A stretch of DNA of 64,000 nucleotides from Brugia malayi (lineage: Eukaryota; Nematoda; Chromadorea; Rhabditida; Onchocercidae). A program made the translations under genes and the position numbers. The notes beneath the pieces were generated by a model. It saw only the letters and a list, made by a program, of their open reading frames with translations, did no database searches and was not told where the DNA came from. The first letter of the stretch is position 1. The number at the start of each line of letters is the position of its first letter. Positions 23,360-36,552 of the stretch are shown piece by piece. The DNA is taken from positions 2,522,555-2,586,554 of the forward strand of contig NW_025062475.1 in NCBI RefSeq assembly GCF_000002995.4, written 5' to 3'.

Positions 23360-26300
23360 ATGTCTGCAACTATAATACACCGGCAAAAGAAAATTGGAAG
23401 CTCTTCTCAAAGAAATCCAAAAATGGATCTGACGCCTTCGAGCAAATGTTGACCAGAGAAGAAACCCGTCAACAGCACGAGGCTCGAAAAAGAATTATTG
23501 AAGAAAGAATAATGTCTCAAACTGCATATTGGTACACTTGAGACAATTAATGCTAACTGGGTCCAATGCATACAACAGTTCCAGCAACGAGAGCAAGGAA
23601 GATGAAGACAAATACGCCAAAATGGTCGAAGATAAAAGAGGTATTTTAAACTTAATAAGTGAAGGCAAAGAAGTTATCATAACCTTAAGTATGTATATGA
23701 ATGACTCAGAGTTAGTAATCCAGCGTCTTAAAGAAGGCGAAATAAAGGAGTAACCAACTCAAATAACCCTGTTAACTTATCTCAACTACCACTGCCTACC
23801 TTCAGTGGTAATTCTAAGATGTGGAGAGGATTCTGGAGTACTTTGAAGCTGCAGTCCATTTACAAAAATATCAGACATCCAAAAATTAAATTATTTAATT
23901 GCATGTCTAAAGGGAGATGCCTTACTGGCAGAGGTTATGATATAACCCAGAAATTACGATGTGATACGAAAAGTTCTTATTGAAAAATTTGGGCAATCAC
24001 ATATCATTAAAAATCGTTCTACAATGAGTTATATTCCGTCAAGAGAAGAATGATCGAGATGGAAGATAACAGTTGAAGCTACTGGAAGAATACTTCGACA
24101 ACTTGAAGCAATAGGTGAAAATCTCGAAGAATCCAGTATTGAAATTATCATTGAAAATAAACTGCCTGCCTGGATTCTGGGCAGAGTGTATCAACAAAGG
24201 AACAAGAAATATGGTCAGTAGCTAAGCTAAGACAATTCTTAGCAAAACTGATCCAAAGAAACGAAGAAGCCAGTCCTTGACATCATGAAAGAGCAAAGGA
24301 AACTAAAAGCAAAATTGGTCCACGAACTAATCAACGATATTTTACAAAAGAAACTTCCGCTCTAACTGTAATAGCACCGCAAACACATAGAAAGGCTAAT
24401 ACGAAAATTAGCAAAACTTAAAGACCATGTGCTTTTTGCAATAGGAACCACTGAGAATATGATGTGAAACCTATCCTAATCTAGAACGAAGAATGCAGCG
24501 ATTGAAAGAAAACAACGCCTGTCTATGACTATTCCAAGATTAGAATTATTAGCCGTGCTAATAGGAGTACGTGCTGTCAGTTTGTTATTAAACAAATGGA
24601 ATTAAGAATATTGATGTCACCTTATGGTCAGATTCCAAGTGCGCATTACACTGGATAAAAATCATTCTCGCTTACTACCAAAATTCGTCCAAAATTGAGT
24701 TGAAGAAATAAGACAAACAAAATTCTCATTTCGCCATATTCCAAGTGAATTTAATCCAGCTGATGTGCCTCCAGAGGACTTTTTCACTTCGTCTTGCACA
24801 TTTTGAATCATGGTGAAAGGACCAGATGGTTCACAGAGGAAGAATCAACATGCCAGTCTGGGAATATAATTTCAAAGAAATTCACAGCGAAGACGAAAGT
24901 GAAGAAGCCAAAAGATTGTAGCACATTTTACTATTGATAAAACTTCAAATTAATCGACGCAAATCGATTTAGCAAGTGGTCGAGATTGGTAAGAACTACT
25001 GCATGGACTCTGAAATTTATAATTTAATATCCAAAGGAAAAATTCCTTGCTTAAAAAACGTCTTCAGCAAAAGGTCGACTCAATGATAACGATTATGAAC
25101 TAGCTATAGGTGTATTAATCAGACAAGCCAAATCAGAAGGAATAACGGAAGAAGAAATAATTAAATGGAATCTATACTATGAACAAAGAGTATGTAAATT
25201 AAAGATCGTTTAGAAACTCAGAACTAGACGAACAAGGTTTGCATCCCATATATCTTCCTAGACATAATCGTATAACCGAAATCTTTATACAACGGCAATA
25301 CGACGAACTGTTTCATGCTGGAATATAGCTCATATGATTTCAAGTTTGAGAAAAAGATTTTGGATACCAAAATCTTTTTCTCGTTAAAAGAGTTTTAAAT
25401 AAATGCATAGGATACAGAAGATGGAAGCAAAGCCGTTTAAACTGCCACTATGCATAATTACCCTTCGGTTCAGGGTAACACGATCACGAACACTTTCACG
25501 AGTTGGCTTGGGATTATTTGGGCCCTGTTTTCCGTCAAAATAGAAACAGAGATGCAAAAAGATCGATTGCTTTTATTTACATGTCTTGCAACTAGAGCAG
25601 TGCATTTAAAATTAGCAGACAGTTTAGAAAGTTTTTTAAATACTTCAGAAGATTTGTTGCACGAAGCGGAGAAATAATTCTAAGTGATAATGTCGGTCAA
25701 TTTCAGTTAGTTTTTCAAACCCTAATGGAACAAGAAACATAAATGACCGAATTCCTAGTTAAACATGGATAAAATGGAGAAATATAATTCCGAAGGCGCC
25801 TTGGAGCGGAGGAGTTTACGAACGGATAATCGGCCTAACAAAGGGAACATTAAGAAAGGATACAGTAGGAATTGCTAAAAGAAAAGGAGTTTATAACTCT
25901 AATAGCGGAAGTTGAAAGCATACTTAATATTCGCCCACTAACCTACGTAAACTTCGACGATTCCATAATCCTAAGACCTATTGATTTAAAATACAAAAAT
26001 ATCCTAATGATACCTAATAGTAATACCGATGATCGATATGATTATACTCCTTATAAGTTAAATACTCAACACAAACTTATCAATATTGGGCAAGAACAAT
26101 GGAAACTCTGGATACTTTCTAGAAAATATGGAAGGAAGAATACTTAACCAGTTTGAGAGAACGTACACAAGTAGAACTCCGAAAGGCGCAGAGATTAGAG
26201 CCCCTATTGAAGAAGAAATTGTAATAGTAAACGAATCAAATGTAAATCATGGTACTTGGAAATTAGCAAAAATAAAGAAACTCAATAAGGGACAGGATAA

Positions 26301-26520
26301 TAAGATAAAAAGTGCTCTAATAGAGTTACTACGAGGAGATATATAAGTAAAATATTAATATGTTATATCCTTTGGAAATTCAACAGAAGAAGATGCGAAG
26401 GACAAATCAACAGTATCGAAAGATACAATAAATGGAACTGATAAACGAGAGGAACCATAGCTAAACGAACTAGAAGTGCTACAAAACAAAAACAAACTTC
26501 AACAAAAAACGAAGAATGAC
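23360..26520 (+). pseudogene. Pao-1 gag-pol remnant (copy A/B), heavily frameshifted
   Basis: Domains in order: gag start (MSATII), coiled N-terminal region, DUF1759-type region (about 23,790-24,240), a decayed zinc knuckle near 24,430, then directly RNase H (VTLWSDSKCALHW, FRHIPSEFNPAD, about 24,600-24,770), integrase (about 25,100-26,090) and the DUF5641-like tail (about 26,100-26,390). Protease and reverse transcriptase are missing: the sequence passes from just behind the knuckle (LKENNAC) into PRLELLAVLIGV of RNase H. Compared with the copy at 31,674-34,871 it has many extra one-base deletions and a short inverted scrap near 25,368-25,385 (accaaaatctttttctcgtt). The 3' end joins spacer at about 26,545 without an LTR. 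Confidence 0.85.
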
Positions 26521-26554
26521 TCAAATCCTTCCATCCGAAATCTTCAAATAAAGC

Positions 26555-28182
26555 TTAAATATGTAAAATACAAAAATATCAATGTATAGTTAGGGAACAC
26601 CGAAACGTGCATGACATCAAAATCCACACCAAAAGCTCTCTCATTCAGTAATACTGCCTGTGAGTGATTTCACGATAAGTAGAACAAAGGAATTTTCTGT
26701 TTGATGGCATTAAAGCTGTTATAATGTCTCCAGTGATCAGTGCTTTACTTTTGTGATTATTTCGAGTGATCACCGATGGTCACTTCTTTACCTTTGTAAT
26801 AAAGTAATAATCGCATATTCTTTTTGATTATTTCGTCACTTTTACTGTAATCCTAATAACACACTGCACTTATAGACAATGTAAATATAACGAATTATTT
26901 GTAAAACTATAACTTTAGATATTTTACTCTTTATATAAGTTGGGTTGAAATATTTCAGCTTCAACAATTAATTAATGTGTCTTGACTTACATACATTTAT
27001 CAATTTAAACTGAAATCATTTAAAGACGGTGATGAAACTTAAAGTATTAACAAAAAATTACGGTCAAGAAGGACAATTTTTCAGATCAATTTAGCAAAAG
27101 CTAAGTTAATTTCATTAGATTAATTTAAATTAAATCTGTCGAAACTGTTTGAGTAATTTTTATTAATTTGTTTTTTAACACTTTGTGCTGTTCAGATGAT
27201 AAAAGAACTGTGCTAAAGGATTTTTAAAGAAAGGATACATCAGTGAATCAGATCATCATGGAAAGTAAGTTATCTGGCGTTATTGTTGAATAAAACTGAA
27301 ATTTGTTATTGTCATTTTTCTCAACATAAAATGGCTTATGCTTCAGTACGATTGATTTCAATTTCCATTTTTATCATTCAAATAATCTGAGAAAGTGGAT
27401 CATTACAAGCCTATTTCAGCTATTTTTCAATAGTACCTGGCACATATATCAAATCTAAGTTACCTTTATATACATTCCAACATTTATATACTTCTCTATG
27501 CATTCCCTTGTAGTAAGGGAGACATGTATTTTTTTTTTTTTTTTTAAACAGCAAAGTTGCTATGAATTTTGTCCATTGTAATCTTTAGTGGAAATAAAAA
27601 AAATTATTGTTAATTTTTTGTTGAATTGTCTCTATTAAAACATGGAATCATTGTTTGACATGTAAATCCTTTTATTCTATTCAAAGCATGATAAAATTAT
27701 TAAATAAATGGAAATGATTTCTGGTGATAACCTGCATAATTTCATATAAATTAACTGATAAAAAATTTTCAAATTAAAAATTTTCAAATTCATTTTTTAT
27801 CGCTTTCGGAATCTCGTAACCTTTTCGCTTGAATTCTTAAACAATTTAAAAATGAATTTAGGAATGGGAAGTTCTGCATTTATTCTCGAAATTATTTGAT
27901 TTTTATTTCTAGCATATTTTTTTTAATTATATCATATTTAGACAAAATAAGGATTAGTTAGCTAAAAAGAGGAACGAAATTGATTTTAAATTCACTGCAT
28001 ATTTAGTAAGTATTTTTCTACAAAACAACTGATGGTGTGGTAATGGAATTCATAAAATATAATTTATCAGTGCTTTGCTGTTAGACTGAAAAATAGAAAC
28101 GTCAGAGTTTATCAGTTTAAATTATCACTCATTAAAATATATGTTATCACAATTTCTCCTTTCATTAAGGAATCCGGCAACA
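26555..28182. repeat. Spacer block of the second 8.3-kb unit
   Basis: Direct copy of about 34,905-36,552, and less closely of 18,200-19,872. Holds a single 43-bp-type unit near 26,730, an exon-2 relic near 27,193-27,268 and a long T tract near 27,530. No intact coding sequence before copy 4. Confidence 0.8.
28064..28149 (+). promoter_or_regulatory. Cluster of GATA-type sites upstream of copy 4
   Basis: Four TTATCA motifs (TGATAA on the other strand), two of them TTATCAGT, lie within 120 nt of the ATG at 28183. The last is in gttatcac about 35 nt upstream. ACTGATAA is the preferred site of the nematode intestinal GATA factor ELT-2 (known from C. elegans); use here is inferred. Confidence 0.5.
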
Positions 28183-28804
28183 ATGACAAATGCACAATTC
28201 TCATTTTTTACGTCACCATTACTGCTCTACGTTCTTAGCACATTCATATTATTAGCAGCACCTCAGAGACCAATTCCGGTAATTTTTATTTTTATATTGT
28301 TACAATTTGGTTCTAAATGAAAAAATATTTTAAAAAAGTAGGAATTCACTGAAAATTTTTATGCATTTGATGACGAATTGGGCGAAAACGATGAAATTCC
28401 CTATGAAGAAAACATGGATGAATTTGCTGAAAATATTGAACTTATTCGAGATAGTATCATTTCTATTGAAAGTTCATCGTGGGATGATAGCACACAGATT
28501 GACAGAATTTTGCTAAACGGACTATTAGATTTCGGTTACATCAACGAAACAATGCTACCGTGGAAGTAAGTTTCTGCGAAGTTTATTGTTGAATAAAATT
28601 AAAATTTGTTATTGTCAATATTCTCAACATAAAATGGTTTTTTGCTTCAGTATGATTCCATGTAAGTAAACTATTGACGCTGATTCTTGTTTGCATTGCT
28701 TAATGATACTTTTGTTGCAGCAGTGGTCGACCAATTCTGATTCGATTTTTTTGGGGAGCTGGGATTTACAATGTGTTCAACTTATCAGCTTTGAAGTCTT
28801 GTAA
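28183..28804 (+). CDS. Small secreted acidic protein family, copy 4 (frame-damaged by indels)
   Basis: Nearly identical to copy 3. Exons 28183-28278, 28342-28565 and 28721-28804. Two one-base deletions distinguish it: exon 2 has five instead of six T's in gaaaattttta, and exon 3 has aatgtgttc for aatgttgttc. The first happens to bring exon 2 into phase with the strong donor; the second then breaks exon 3. Because the deletions fall in the error-rich stretch 23.0-29.6 kb, I think both are consensus errors and that the true copy equals copy 3. Confidence 0.55.
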
Positions 28805-29059
28805 GAAACTTAATGTTGTAAAATTCTGTGACATTTGTTGCTGAATAAAATTGAGATTTGTTATAATAACACATAAATAATCTTACATTATATTTAAGTA
28901 TACATTATACGCGTATGTTAGGTTTAAATATTTATCAGTATATTACGTATGTGTTTTTTTAATGATGAACTATGTTCTGAACATCAAAAAACAAATTTTG
29001 TTTGTTTCAAAATGACATAGAAAATTGCATAAAGTTGACATAGAAAGATTTCTAGGGCA

Positions 29060-30900
29060 TTTCTTGCATTCAACAAAGAAATTTAATTTCTTAACAACCA
29101 CCAGCATTGTTGATCAAATCTTCGAGTTCAAAATCACGGAATAAATAATAGTACCTAAATTAAAACAATAATACATTGCTAGAAGTAATTCAGTCTATTT
29201 CTTAACAGTTCTATCATATCAACTAATTTTTCTTTGTTGGAATCCATTGTTTGCGTGAGTTTTTTATAGTTAAGAGGACACAGTGAGTATTGTGTAAACT
29301 TAAACAATGAAAACACAAAAGTTTCCACTTTTTGTAATCACTTGTCGCATATCCTATTCGTAAACATTTGAAACACACAGCGATTTTCCTCAAACGTTCC
29401 ATTCGGAGTTTGAGTGTGGGATAAATGTTACATTCATTAATTATTCCAATGGTCCTTATTGCAAAATACTTCAGTCTTTTTCCATCTATAGTAGTTTCTT
29501 CTGGAACCCTTTTGATTTGATTGTATTATTTCCCTTTGATGAATTGATTGTGACCCTTAACATTATATTTGTTTTCTTTCTTCTCCCTGTTGTCTTCTTG
29601 TTTGACTTCTAGCAACTTCTTCATTTTTTAGTACTAGTCTTGTCAAGTATGTTGGATACCTTTAACTGACCAAGTCGACAGACTCCTGTTTCAATTTATA
29701 TAATTTATTAACTATCCACGCTGTTAATTTATTCTTAATTGAAATTTCGATACTCGATGCTTTAAATTTTCACCTATAGCTTCCAGCTGTCAAAGTATTC
29801 TCTCCATGGTTTCCAGTCATGCTCATTTCTTTTGATGGAATTCAATTTATTGTAAAGTGTTACAATATATATGTAATGAAAGGTTTACCATATTTCTCTA
29901 TTAGTAAACTTATTATGACATCGTAGTTTTCTGGCGCTATATCATAGCCTCTTACAGCTAACAATGCGTCTCCTTTAAGACAAGATATCAAATAGTTCAA
30001 CTTCTGATTATCTGGGGTGTTTTGCTCATGAACTGTCGCCTTGAAACTACACCAAAATTGCCTCCATAATTTTGCATTCCACTAAATGTTATTAGTGGTA
30101 ATTGTGGGAGTTTTATCTCCGCTTGATTAGTGAGAACTATACTATTCTATGAGAATGATTCTCTGGTATCTTCTTGATCTAAATATGAAGTACCAGGCAG
30201 TATTCATCACTACATATTTTAAGAATAATAATAGTCATCAAGGCATATTTCGTCTCTTCTTTTTTTCGCTTCGTCGCGATGGCTAAGCTCTGAATGATAT
30301 TCATGCATTTTTGATTGGCTGTTTCGAGAGACCTAGCATAATATTCGAGATGTGTGATCTTCTTTTTGATGATGACCCAAAGAATGATTATCAGCTTAGA
30401 AGATCATCACAGTATTTCGACATTGCAAGCAAATTTGACTTGGAACAAAAGACTAATTTTTAACATATTAAACAATGTACATACTCTTTATTATCAGTTG
30501 AAAATGTTTAGACAAGCAAATAAACTTAGGTACAGTGGGAAGATGAGAGTTGGAATAATGATTGTTTACATATGTAATTTGAAATAGTTTTACATTTCTA
30601 ACTGTTCAATTTTGTAAGTTATTTTGAGGCTCGAGAGATTATTTCGAGTTTCACGACACTCCCAAATGAAGGAGATGCCTTAAAGACGGTTGAGTACCTT
30701 TGTTTCAATGCATTGTTTTATATTGAATATATATGTATTGCTTTTATAGTTTGTCGATCGATACGTTTTTGTTTATACACTTTCTACACTTTCCATCCTT
30801 TCCTCTTTTAATTTGCTTTATCACGTGGAATTTCTGGTTCAGTTTTTCCTGGGAGCTCAATTTATGAGGAATAAATTCACCTACTGTTGCTGTAACCATG
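29060..30900 (-). pseudogene. Reversed BEL/Pao gag remnant (Pao-2, copy B)
   Basis: Same sequence and order as the remnant at 20,776-22,590, about 8.3 kb further on. A missing T near 29,511 shortens the knuckle frame. The upstream 22.6-kb-type inverted repeat recurs at about 30,900-31,060. It is part of the second 8.3-kb unit, not an independent insertion. Confidence 0.75.
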
Positions 30901-31060
30901 CGTAGCCACTTACAACCACCTGCTGTACAGGGCGTCTTCACTAACAAGTGGTTGCAGTAGCAAGTAGCTGCACGTGGTTACATCAACAGTTGGTTAGTTA
31001 GCAGTTGCCATAACAAGTGATAGCAAGTGGCTACATCAACAAGTGGTTGTAAGTGGTTAC

Positions 31061-31644
31061 TGTCGCGGATTTTAATATTGCGAAGCACTAAATAAATGTT
31101 AACAATGCTTAATATAGCAATCCATTGATGTCTTTTACAATCATCATAATGGTTTTTAATTGACTTTTGATCTTATATCAATTCATATACTATGAGCATC
31201 TATCATATAATATCTATTGCAACTCATAGTAGCCACTTATCATAATGTCTGGACAAACCATTGTACTTTTTTTCGTGATATCCATTCAATTCATTGTGAT
31301 ATCCATTTTTAAACCTATTGTTAAAGTTACTTACTGTCATGATTTGTACAAAAATGTCTAATTATAAACCACTCCCACATTTTAACACATATAATATAAG
31401 ATAATTGCTATATAAGGATCACCCTTGTTAAAAGATTGGGGATAGGTGTAATTTATCGCCAAGGACCGACGATTCCAATTTCAATTGTTCTCTATCAACG
31501 TTTTGTCCTATTACTTTTGCTAATAAAGAACTTGGATTATATTTCTGTTACCTCACGCATTAGATTTACATCCAAGACAATCTCCCTATGATCAAACATC
31601 TCTCCCAATATTATTAAATTAAACAATCAAAATCTTCCACGACA
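31061..31644 (+). repeat. 5' LTR of Pao-1 (copy B) with primer-binding site
   Basis: 584 bp, TGTCGCGG to CCACGACA. The primer-binding-site candidate lies at 31655-31672 and the gag ATG at 31674. This is the cleaner of the two LTR copies. Because both LTRs are followed by gag, they are duplicated 5' LTRs, not a 5'/3' pair. Confidence 0.8.
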
Positions 31645-31673
31645 AATAAAGTTTTGGTGCCACGAGCCGGGAA

Positions 31674-34600
31674 ATGTCTGCAACTATAATACGACCGGCG
31701 AAAGAAAAATTGGAAGCTCTTCTCAAAGAAATCCAAGAAATGGATCTGACGCCTTCGGAGCAAATGTTGACCAGAGAAGAAACCCGTCAACAGCACGAGG
31801 CTCGAAAAAGAATTATTGAAGAAAGAATAATGTCTCAAACTGCATATTGGTACACTTGAGACAATTAATGCTAACTGGGTCCAATGCATACAACAGGTTC
31901 CAGCAACGAAGAGCAAGGAAGATGAAGACAAATACGCCAAAATGGTCGAAGATAAAAGAGGTATTTTAAACTTAATAAGTGAAGGCAAAGAAGTTATCAT
32001 AACCTTAAGTATGTATATGAATGACTCAGAGTTAGTAATCCAGCGTCTTAAAGAAGGCGAAATAAAGGAGTAACCAACTCAAATAACCCTGTTAACTTAT
32101 CTCAACTACCACTGCCTACCTTCAGTGGTAATTCTAAGATGTGGAGAGGATTCTGGAGTAGCTTTGAAGCTGCAGTCCATTTACAAAAAATATCAGACAT
32201 CCAAAAATTAAATTATTTAATTGCATGTCTAAAGGGAGATGCCTTACTGGCAGAGGTTATGATATAACCCCAGAAAATTACGATGTGATACGAAAAGTTC
32301 TTATTGAAAAATTTGGGCAATCACATATCATTAAAAAATCGTTCTACAATGAGTTATATTCCGTCAAGAGAAGAATGATCGAGATGGAAGATAACAGTTG
32401 AAGCTACTGGAAGAATACTTCGACAACTTGAAGCAATAGGTGAAAATCTCGAAGAATCCAGTATTGAAATTATCATTGAAAATAAACTGCCTGCCTGGAT
32501 TCTGGGCAGAGTGTATCAACAAAAGGAACAAGAAATATGGTCAGTAGCTAAGCTAAGACAATTCTTAGCAAAACTGATCCAAAGAAACGAAGAAGCCAGT
32601 CCTTTGACATCATGAAAGAGCAAAGGAAAACTAAAAGCAAAATTGGTCCACGAACTAATCAACGATATTTTACAAAAGAAACTTCCGCTCTAACTGTAAT
32701 AGCACCGCAAACACATAGAAAGGCTAATACGAAGATTAGCAAAACTTAAAGACCATGTGCTTTTTGCAATAGGAACCACTGAGAAATGAATGTGAAACCT
32801 ATCCTAATCTAGAACGAAGAATGCAGCGATTGAAAGAAAACAACGCCTGTCTATGACTATTCCAAGATTAGAATTATTAGCCGTGCTAATAGGAGTACGT
32901 GCTGTTCAGTTTGTTATTAAACAAATGGAATTAGAGAATATTGATGTCACCTTATGGTCAGATTCCAAGTGCGCATTACACTGGATAAAAAATCATTCTC
33001 GCTTACTACCAAAATTCGTCCAAAATTGAGTTGAAGAAATAAGACAAACAAAATTCTCATTTCGCCATATTCCAAGTGAATTTAATCCAGCTGATGTGGC
33101 CTCCAGAGGACTTTTTCACTTCGTCTTGCACATTTTGAATCATGGTGGAAAGGACCAGATTGGTTCACAGAGGAAGAATCAACATGGCCAGTCTGGGAAT
33201 ATAATTTCAAAGAAATTCACAGCGAAGACGAAAGTGAAGAAGGCCAAAAGATTGTAGCACATTTTACTATTGATAAAACTTCAAATTAATCGACGCAAAT
33301 CGATTTAGCAAGTGGTCGAGATTGGTAAGAACTACTGCATGGACTCTGAAATTTATAATTTTAATATCCAAAGGAAAAATTCCTTGCTTAAAAAACGTCT
33401 TCAGCAAAAGGTCGACTCAATGATAACGATTATGAACTAGCTATAGGTGTATTAATCAGACAAGCCAAATCAGAAGGAATAACGGAAGAAGAAATAATTA
33501 AATGGAATCTATACTATGAACAAAGAGTATGTAAATCTAAAGATCGTTTAGAAAACTCAGAACTAGACGAACAAGGTTTGCATCCCATATATCTTCCTAG
33601 ACATAATCGTATAACCGAAATCTTTATACAACGGCAATACGACGAACTGTTTCATGCTGGAATATAGCTCATATGATTTCAAGTTTGAGAAAAAGATTTT
33701 GGATACCAAAAGGAAGAATAGAAGTTAAAAGAGTTTTAAATAAATGCATAGGATACAGAAGATGGAAAGCAAAGCCGTTTAAACTGCCAACTATGCATAA
33801 TTACCCTTCATTTCGGGTAACACGATCACGAACACTTTCACGAGTTGGCTTGGATTATTTGGGCCCTGTTTCCGTCAAAATAGAAACAGGAGATGCAAAA
33901 AGATGGATTGCTTTATTTACATGTCTTGCAACTAGAGCAGTGCATTTAAAATTAGCAGACAGTTTAGAAAGTTTTTTAAATACTTTCAGAAGATTTGTTG
34001 CACGAAGCGGAGAAATAATTCTAAGTGATAATGTCGGTCAATTTCAGTTAGTTTTTCAAACCCTAATGGAACAAGAAACATAAATGACCGAATTCCTAGT
34101 TAAACATGGAATAAAATGGAGAAATATAATTCCGAAGGCGCCTTGGAGCGGAGGAGTTTACGAACGGATAATCGGCCTAACAAAGGGAACATTAAGAAAG
34201 GTTATAGGTAGGAAATTGCTAAAAGAAAAGGAGTTTATAACTCTAATAGCGGAAGTTGAAAGCATACTTAATATTCGCCCACTAACCTACGTAAACTTCG
34301 ACGATTCCATAATCCTAAGACCTATTGATTTTATTATACCAGACGTATGTCTAATGATACCTAATAGTAATACCGATGATCGATATGATTATACTCCTTA
34401 TAAGTTAAATACTCAACACAAACTTATCAAATATTGGGCAAGAACAATGGAAACTCTGGATACTTTCTAGAAAATATGGAAGGAAGAATACTTAACCAGT
34501 TTGAGAGAACGTACACAAGTAGAACTCCGAAAGGCGCAGAGATTAGAGCCCCTATTGAAGAAGAAATTGTAATAGTAAACGAATCAAACGCTCCTCATGG

Positions 34601-34871
34601 TACTTGGAAATTAGCAAAAATAAAGAAACTCAATAAGGGACAGGATAATAAGATAAAAAGTGCTCTAATAGAGTTACTACGAGGAAGAATAATGAATCGA
34701 CCTATTAATATGTTATATCCTTTGGAAATTCAACAGAAAGAAGATGCGAAGGACAAATCAACAGTATCGAAAGATACAATAAATGGAACTGATAAACGAG
34801 AGGAACCCATAGCTAAACGAACTAGAAGTGCTACAAAACAAAAACAAACTTCAACAAAAAACGAAGAATGA
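31674..34871 (+). pseudogene. Pao-1 gag-pol remnant (copy B/C), best preserved
   Basis: Gag opens with a 61-codon frame (31674-31859). After a frameshift come the acidic linker (KEDEDKYAKMVEDKRG) and then the DUF1759-type region (about 32,110-32,600, with KLNYLIACLKGDALL and FGQSHII). The Cys/His knuckle lies near 32,750-32,800, RNase H at about 32,860-33,110 and integrase at about 33,430-34,470. The same TAA at 34081-34083 splits the integrase core, and a DUF5641-like tail ends at 34871. No protease or reverse transcriptase is present between knuckle and RNase H. The integrase acidic triad is visible, but stops and frameshifts preclude a product. The 3' junction to spacer is at about 34,900, with no 3' LTR. 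Confidence 0.87.
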
Positions 34872-34904
34872 CTCAAATCCTTCCATCCGAAATCTTCAAA
34901 TAAA

Positions 34905-36552
34905 GCTTAAATATGTAAAATACAAAAATATCAATGTATAAGTTAGGGAACACCGAAACGTGCATGACATCAAAATCCACACCAAAAGCTCTCTCATTCA
35001 GTAATACTGCCTGTGAGTGATTTCACGATAAGTAGAACAAAGGAATTTTCTGTTTGATGGCATTAAAGCTGTTATAATGTCTCCAGTGATCAGTGCTTTA
35101 CTTTTGTGATTATTTCGAGTGATCACCGATGGTCACTTCTTTACCTTTGTAATTAAAGTAATAATCGCATATTCTTTTTGATTATTTCGTCACTTTTACT
35201 GTAATCCTAATAACACACTGCACTTATAGACAATGTAAATATAACGAATTATTTGTAAAACTATAACTTTAGATGATCTTTACTCTTTATATAAGTTGGG
35301 TTGAAATATTTCAGCTTCAACAATTAATTAATGTGTCTTGACTTACATACATTTATCAATTTAAACTGAAATCATTTAAAGACGGTGATGAAACTTAAAG
35401 TTATTAACAAAAAATTACGGTCAAGAAGGACAATTTTTTCAGATCAATTTAGCAAAAAGCTAAGTTAATTTCATTAGATTAATTTAAATTAAATCTGTCG
35501 AAACTGTTTGAGTAATTTTTATTAATTTGTTTTTTAACACTTTGTGCTGTTCAGATGATAAAAGAACTGTGCTAAAGGATTTTTAAAGAAAGGATACATC
35601 AGTGAATCAATATCATCATGGAAAGCTAAGTTTATCTGGCGGTTATTGTTGAATAAAACTGAAATTTGTTATTGTCATTTTTCTCAACATAAAATGGCTT
35701 ATGCTTCAGTACGATTGATTTCAATTTCCATTTTTTTATCATTCAAATAATTGAGAAAGTGGATCATTACAAGCCTATTTCAGCTATTTTTCAATAGTAC
35801 CTGGCACATATATCAAATCTAAGTTACCTTTATATACATTCCAACATTTATATACTTCTCTCTGCATTCCCTTGTAATAAGGGAGACATGTATTTTTTTT
35901 TTTTTTTTTTTTAAACAGCAAAGTTGCTATGAATTTTGTCCATTGTAATCTTTAGTGGAAATAAAAAAAATTATTGTTAATTTTTTGTTGAATTGTCTCT
36001 ATTAAAACATGGAATCATTGTTTGACATGCAAATCCTTTTATTCTATTCAAGCACATAAAAAATTTTTCAAATAAATGGCAATATTTTTCTGGTGATATT
36101 CTGTATAATTTCATAGAAATTAAGTGGTAAGTGATGTTTTTTGTCAAAATATTTTCAAATTCATTTTTCATCGCTTTTTGAATCTCGTAACCTTTTCGCT
36201 TGAATTCCTAAACAATTTAAAAAAGAATTTAGGAATGGGAAATTCTGCATTTATTCTCGAAATTATTTGATTTTTATTTCTAGCATATTTTTTTAATTAT
36301 AGCATATTTGGACAAAATAAGGATTAGTTAGCTAAAAAGAGGAACGAAATTGATTTTAAATTCACTGCATATTTAGTAAGGATTTTTCTACAAAACAACT
36401 GATGGTGTGGTAATGGAATTCATAAAATATAATTTACTAGTGCTTTGCTGTTAGACTGAAAAACAGAAACGTCAGAGTTTATCAGTTTAAATTATCACTC
36501 ATTAAAATATATGTTATCACAATTTCTTCTTTCATTAAGGAATCCGGCAACA
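34905..36552. repeat. Spacer block of the third 8.3-kb unit
   Basis: Direct copy of about 26,555-28,182. Contains one 43-bp-type unit near 35,085, an exon-2 relic near 35,553-35,630 and a T tract near 35,893. No intact gene. Confidence 0.8.
36479..36519 (+). promoter_or_regulatory. GATA-type sites upstream of copy 5
   Basis: TTATCAGT (36479-36486), TTATCACT (36492-36499) and TTATCA (36514-36519) precede the ATG at 36553. The distal fourth site of other copies is mutated here (ttactagt). A pyrimidine-rich ttctttcattaag before the ATG could be a trans-splice acceptor. Confidence 0.5.

Larger units (their letters stand above)
23030..29600. other. Stretch rich in single-base deletions relative to its sister copies
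   Basis: Against 31,340-33,600, 33,600-36,000 and 19,800-21,300, this stretch repeatedly lacks one base in short homopolymers. Examples: tacaaaatgtct versus tacaaaaatgtct, aataatacaccggc versus aatacgaccggc, and ccttttgattt versus ccctttttgattt. The sister copies agree with each other. From about 22,000 to 23,030 the copies are essentially identical. This pattern fits a poorly corrected consensus better than biological decay. Confidence 0.65.

Noticed and set aside
22755..31644. The two LTRs as the 5' and 3' ends of one long element
   Set aside because: Both are followed by the primer-binding site and gag, and their spacing equals the 8.3-kb unit, so they are duplicated 5' LTRs.
31614..32000. 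128-codon minus-strand frame over the Pao-1 gag start
   Set aside because: It is antisense to gag and to the primer-binding site. The shorter version at 23,495-23,680 is likewise a shadow.
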